This document shows, piece after piece, positions 7,382 to 9,028 of a stretch of DNA of 9,028 nucleotides. A program made the translations under genes and the position numbers. The notes beneath the pieces are model-generated. The model was not told the DNA's origin. It was given only the letters and a program-made list of their open reading frames with translations, and did not search any database. The stretch covers positions 1 through 9,028 of the forward strand of contig JBGSKY010000314.1 of NCBI GenBank assembly GCA_041740995.1. The letters are read 5' to 3'. The DNA comes from JBGSKY01 sp041740995. GTDB taxonomy: Bacteria > Planctomycetota > Planctomycetia > Pirellulales > Pirellulaceae. Within the stretch, counting starts at the first letter, position 1, and the number at the start of each line of letters is the position of its first letter.

Positions 7382-8158
7382 CTAGTAACGCTTTGTCGTT
7401 CCTTGGGCAGTCGGCGCGGTTGTTGAGGGCGTCGCTGCTGGCGAACTCGCTATGATCGCCGAGTTTGCGGATGTAATCGTGTTCTGAGCCATTTGAACAT
7501 TCAGTGCCGCAACCCGTTGATACAAATCGGGTTGCAGGGCATTGAGCGATAGTGACTGCTGATAATTCTGGACTGCTTGAACTAGGTCCCCGGAGTCCTC
7601 TCGCAACTTTCCGCGGGCGGCCCAAGCGCGGGCGTTATTGGGACTCATCGCAAGCGCCTCATCAAGCGTCTGTTCTGCGAGTTTGGATTGACCAAATTCC
7701 GATTGCAGGCGTCCCAGTTCGACTTTGGCATCGATTAATGTTGGATTTTGGCTTCCCCAATTTTGAAGAAGCGCAAATGCTTTGTCGCTGCGATTGGTTT
7801 CCGCCAGCAAGACGGCCAACCCGCGATAGCAGTCGGTGTGGTTTGGGTTTAGATCCAGGCATTGGTTGTAAAGAACCTCAGCTTGCTCGATCATCTTGAC
7901 ATCTTTTTGGCTTTGCCCAAGCCTCGCATAAGTCGATGCCAAATTGTAATAAGTGTCAGCGTTAGTCGGATCAGACTGTTTGGCGAGCTCGAATTGCTGC
8001 AACGCCTCGGCATAACGACCTTGTTGATAAAACTGTAATCCAAGACCGTTTTGTCCAACGCTGTTCCACTTGCAACCAGTCGCCGCGAGTGTCAAAAAGC
8101 AAAGCGTAACGCCAGCAAGTTGTTTCAATCCGTTGGCTTGAAAGCTATGTCGGTCCAC
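7382..8158 (-). CDS. TPR-repeat lipoprotein
   Basis: Protein of 258 residues, probably a lipid-anchored binding or scaffold protein facing the periplasm. The N-terminus has a hydrophobic stretch (about 13-26) ending in TLAATGC with C29 as the likely lipidated cysteine, which fits a lipobox loosely (A-T-G-C). About five TPR units follow from about 35 to 209, including FYQQGRYAEALQQFELA (43-59), ADTYYNLASTYARLG (67-81) and ARAWAARGKLREDSGD (176-191). The second unit carries a few extra residues. The last 35 residues are a Ser/Thr/Ala/Pro-rich tail ending TTKRY. Start is GTG at 8158-8156 with AGAGG (8172-8168) nine bases before it; no later start keeps the signal sequence. It is convergent with the ExbB operon, 78 bases apart, so it is a separate transcript. 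Family members include PilF-like and general TPR proteins, and the specific function cannot be told. Confidence 0.88.
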   Translation of the reverse strand: MDRHSFQANGLKQLAGVTLCFLTLAATGCKWNSVGQNGLGLQFYQQGRYAEALQQFELAKQSDPTNADTYYNLASTYARLGQSQKDVKMIEQAEVLYNQCLDLNPNHTDCYRGLAVLLAETNRSDKAFALLQNWGSQNPTLIDAKVELGRLQSEFGQSKLAEQTLDEALAMSPNNARAWAARGKLREDSGDLVQAVQNYQQSLSLNALQPDLYQRVAALNVQMAQNTITSANSAIIASSPAATPSTTAPTAQGTTKRY

Positions 8159-8167
8159 GCTGGTTTG

Positions 8168-8172
8168 CCTCT
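8168..8172 (-). promoter_or_regulatory. Ribosome binding site supporting the GTG start
   Basis: On the - strand this reads AGAGG, nine bases ahead of GTG at 8158. It supports a GTG start for the TPR lipoprotein, which has no ATG near its signal sequence. Confidence 0.6.
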
Positions 8173-8351
8173 ATTAATCAAGTTCATCAGCAGTCGCAGA
8201 AGTTGCAAAATCATTGCACTCCGCCTCGGCAACTCTGACACAAGCTTGGCATTAACAAAGAATTCCTAGACGCAACAAGATCAATACTCAGCCGTTCAAA
8301 CGGACTTGAATGATTCTGAGCAAAATTCAACAAATTTTTTCGAGCTTGACG

Positions 8352-8380
8352 ACTCGCAAGTATTTGGAGGCGAGTTTTTT
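8352..8380 (+). terminator. Intrinsic-terminator-like hairpin on + strand with no gene before it
   Basis: ACTCGC (8352-8357) and GCGAGT (8370-8375) form a six-pair stem with a 12-base loop, directly followed by T residues (8375-8380 all T). This is the form of a rho-independent terminator read on the + strand. On the - strand, where the neighbouring genes lie, the hairpin is not followed by T's, although it starts only 18 bases after the DUF423 stop. The 8159-8397 gap holds no gene I can support. Confidence 0.4.
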
Positions 8381-8397
8381 GGCGCGCTTTGGAAGCT

Positions 8398-8859
8398 TTA
8401 ATGATCAGCAGTTGGACGCACGCATTTTCCGAAAAGTGCGTAAACTGCCAAAAATATCCAGCCTATCATCAGGGTCAAACCGCCAGATGGCACTATCGCC
8501 CAGTGCCCTAACGTATCCGCTAGCGAAATTGAATAGAGCCCACCGGAAAATAGGCCCATGCCGATTAGCAGGGCGACGACTGTGAGCCACAGCAACCGCG
8601 AGCGATCGAGTCGCCCTGTCAGCGCAATGGCAAGAATGGCAAGCGTATGAAACATCTGGTAGCGAACGGCAACTTCCGTCTGATCAATTCTTTTTTCAAT
8701 ATCATCGCTGCTAACTCCTTGTTCAGCTAATGATTTTTCCATTCCATGGGCAGCGTATGCGCCGACGCCGACTGCGCAAACGCCTAGCAATGCGGCGATT
8801 AGCAAGATCGCTCGGGTGAAGAAAGTTGTTCTTAACGATGTTACGTTTTGATTTGTCAT
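8398..8859 (-). CDS. DUF423 (YgdD/YwdK) family small membrane protein
   Basis: Inner-membrane protein of 153 residues, slightly longer than the usual 120-135. The family is widespread but has no settled biochemical role. Family marks are in the expected order: GVGAYAAHGM (31-40), RYQMFHTLAIL (66-76), GLFSGGLYSISL (102-113) and WAIVPSGGLTLMIGW (120-134). These match E. coli YgdD as I recall it (GAFGAHVL, YQAFHTLAIL, LFSGSLY, TPVGGVSFLAGW). Four hydrophobic segments lie near 16-38, 68-82, 87-106 and 121-142. The extra length comes from an insertion near 41-62 between helix one and the YQxFHT motif, acidic and Lys-rich, and from a longer N-terminus. ATG at 8859-8857 is the only sensible start; no good Shine-Dalgarno is visible. 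It lies 35 bases after the response-regulator gene on the same strand and may be read from it. Confidence 0.93.
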   Translation of the reverse strand: MTNQNVTSLRTTFFTRAILLIAALLGVCAVGVGAYAAHGMEKSLAEQGVSSDDIEKRIDQTEVAVRYQMFHTLAILAIALTGRLDRSRLLWLTVVALLIGMGLFSGGLYSISLADTLGHWAIVPSGGLTLMIGWIFLAVYALFGKCVRPTADH

Positions 8860-8894
8860 GGAGAATAAATGAACTCTTAGCGGACTTGCGGAAG

Positions 8895-9028
8895 CTAGGC
8901 GATCGGTTGCTGCAAAATTCGGGCAACGCTTGCAAGCATCGCTTCCATTGGAAACGGCTTATGCAGGTAGTCGCTGACACCCAGCAGTTGCGCATACGCT
9001 TTATGTCGCTCGCCTTCGTTGGCGGTCA
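8895..9028 (-). CDS. Response-regulator receiver domain, C-terminal end only
   Basis: The last 44 codons or so of a gene entering from the right edge of the window; the stop TAG is at 8897-8895. The visible sequence runs TANEGERHKAYAQLLGVSDY then LHKPFPMEAMLASVARIL and ends QQPIA. The GVSDYLHKPF stretch is the classic end of a CheY-like receiver: the conserved lysine before PF is the switch lysine matching K109 of CheY, followed by the last helix. The phosphorylated aspartate lies outside the window. As the protein ends right after the receiver helix, the receiver is either a single-domain regulator or the C-terminal domain of a larger protein such as a hybrid histidine kinase. These two cannot be told apart here. 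The gene lies just upstream of the DUF423 gene on the same strand. Confidence 0.85.
   Translation of the reverse strand, partial: TANEGERHKAYAQLLGVSDYLHKPFPMEAMLASVARILQQPIA

Noticed and set aside
8287..8320. CTCAG...CTGAG repeat enclosing CCGT/ACGG in the gap after the TPR lipoprotein start
   Set aside because: Arms are four to five bases with a large uneven loop; too weak to call an operator or structured RNA.
8310..8585. + strand frame of 91 codons across the DUF423 gene
   Set aside because: It is antisense to a gene with clear family motifs and has no ribosome binding site or recognisable domain.
8723..8995. - strand frame of 90 codons spanning the response-regulator and DUF423 junction
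   Set aside because: It is in another frame from both the receiver-domain end and the DUF423 gene and shows only shadow sequence.

Overview
The window looks like a chromosomal segment of a Gram-negative bacterium, most plausibly a planctomycete of the Pirellula/Rhodopirellula type. I base that on roughly balanced base composition, very long TPR proteins, an ExbB/ExbD pair, and a membrane-anchored protein with a prenyltransferase/squalene-cyclase-like repeat domain. This is an inference; there is no rRNA or other lineage marker here. No tRNA, rRNA, CRISPR array, insertion sequence or phage gene was seen.

Positions 1-7303 hold four genes on the + strand. First is the 3' part of a very long TPR protein (start outside the window), ending at 2906. 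A 268-base spacer with one good hairpin follows. Then come three tightly packed genes: an ExbB/TolQ/MotA-type channel subunit (3175-4320), an ExbD/TolR-type subunit (4323-4751) and a large three-helix membrane protein (4763-7303). The last three are spaced 2 and 11 bases apart and are almost certainly one operon. The channel subunits keep the key proton-path residues of their families.

The main discovery candidate is the protein at 4763-7303. Its third membrane helix carries a Ser-x-x-x-His motif (S82/H86) in the setting seen in TonB and TolA, the proteins that pick up force from ExbB/ExbD and TolQ/TolR. It is followed by about 400 residues of disordered, Gln/Ser/Pro-rich linker, as in TonB/TolA. 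In place of a TonB_C or TolA_III domain it ends in a six-repeat alpha/alpha toroid related to squalene cyclases and prenyltransferases, without the cyclase DXDD acid. I read this as a Ton/Tol-like motor with an unusual output domain. The upstream TPR protein may play a role like CpoB/YbgF.

Positions 7382-9028 are on the - strand, convergent with the operon: a TPR lipoprotein (7382-8158, GTG start), a DUF423/YgdD-family small membrane protein (8398-8859), and the C-terminal end of a response-regulator receiver domain cut by the window edge (8895-9028). The 239-base gap between the first two holds a + strand terminator-like hairpin that has no + strand gene in front of it.
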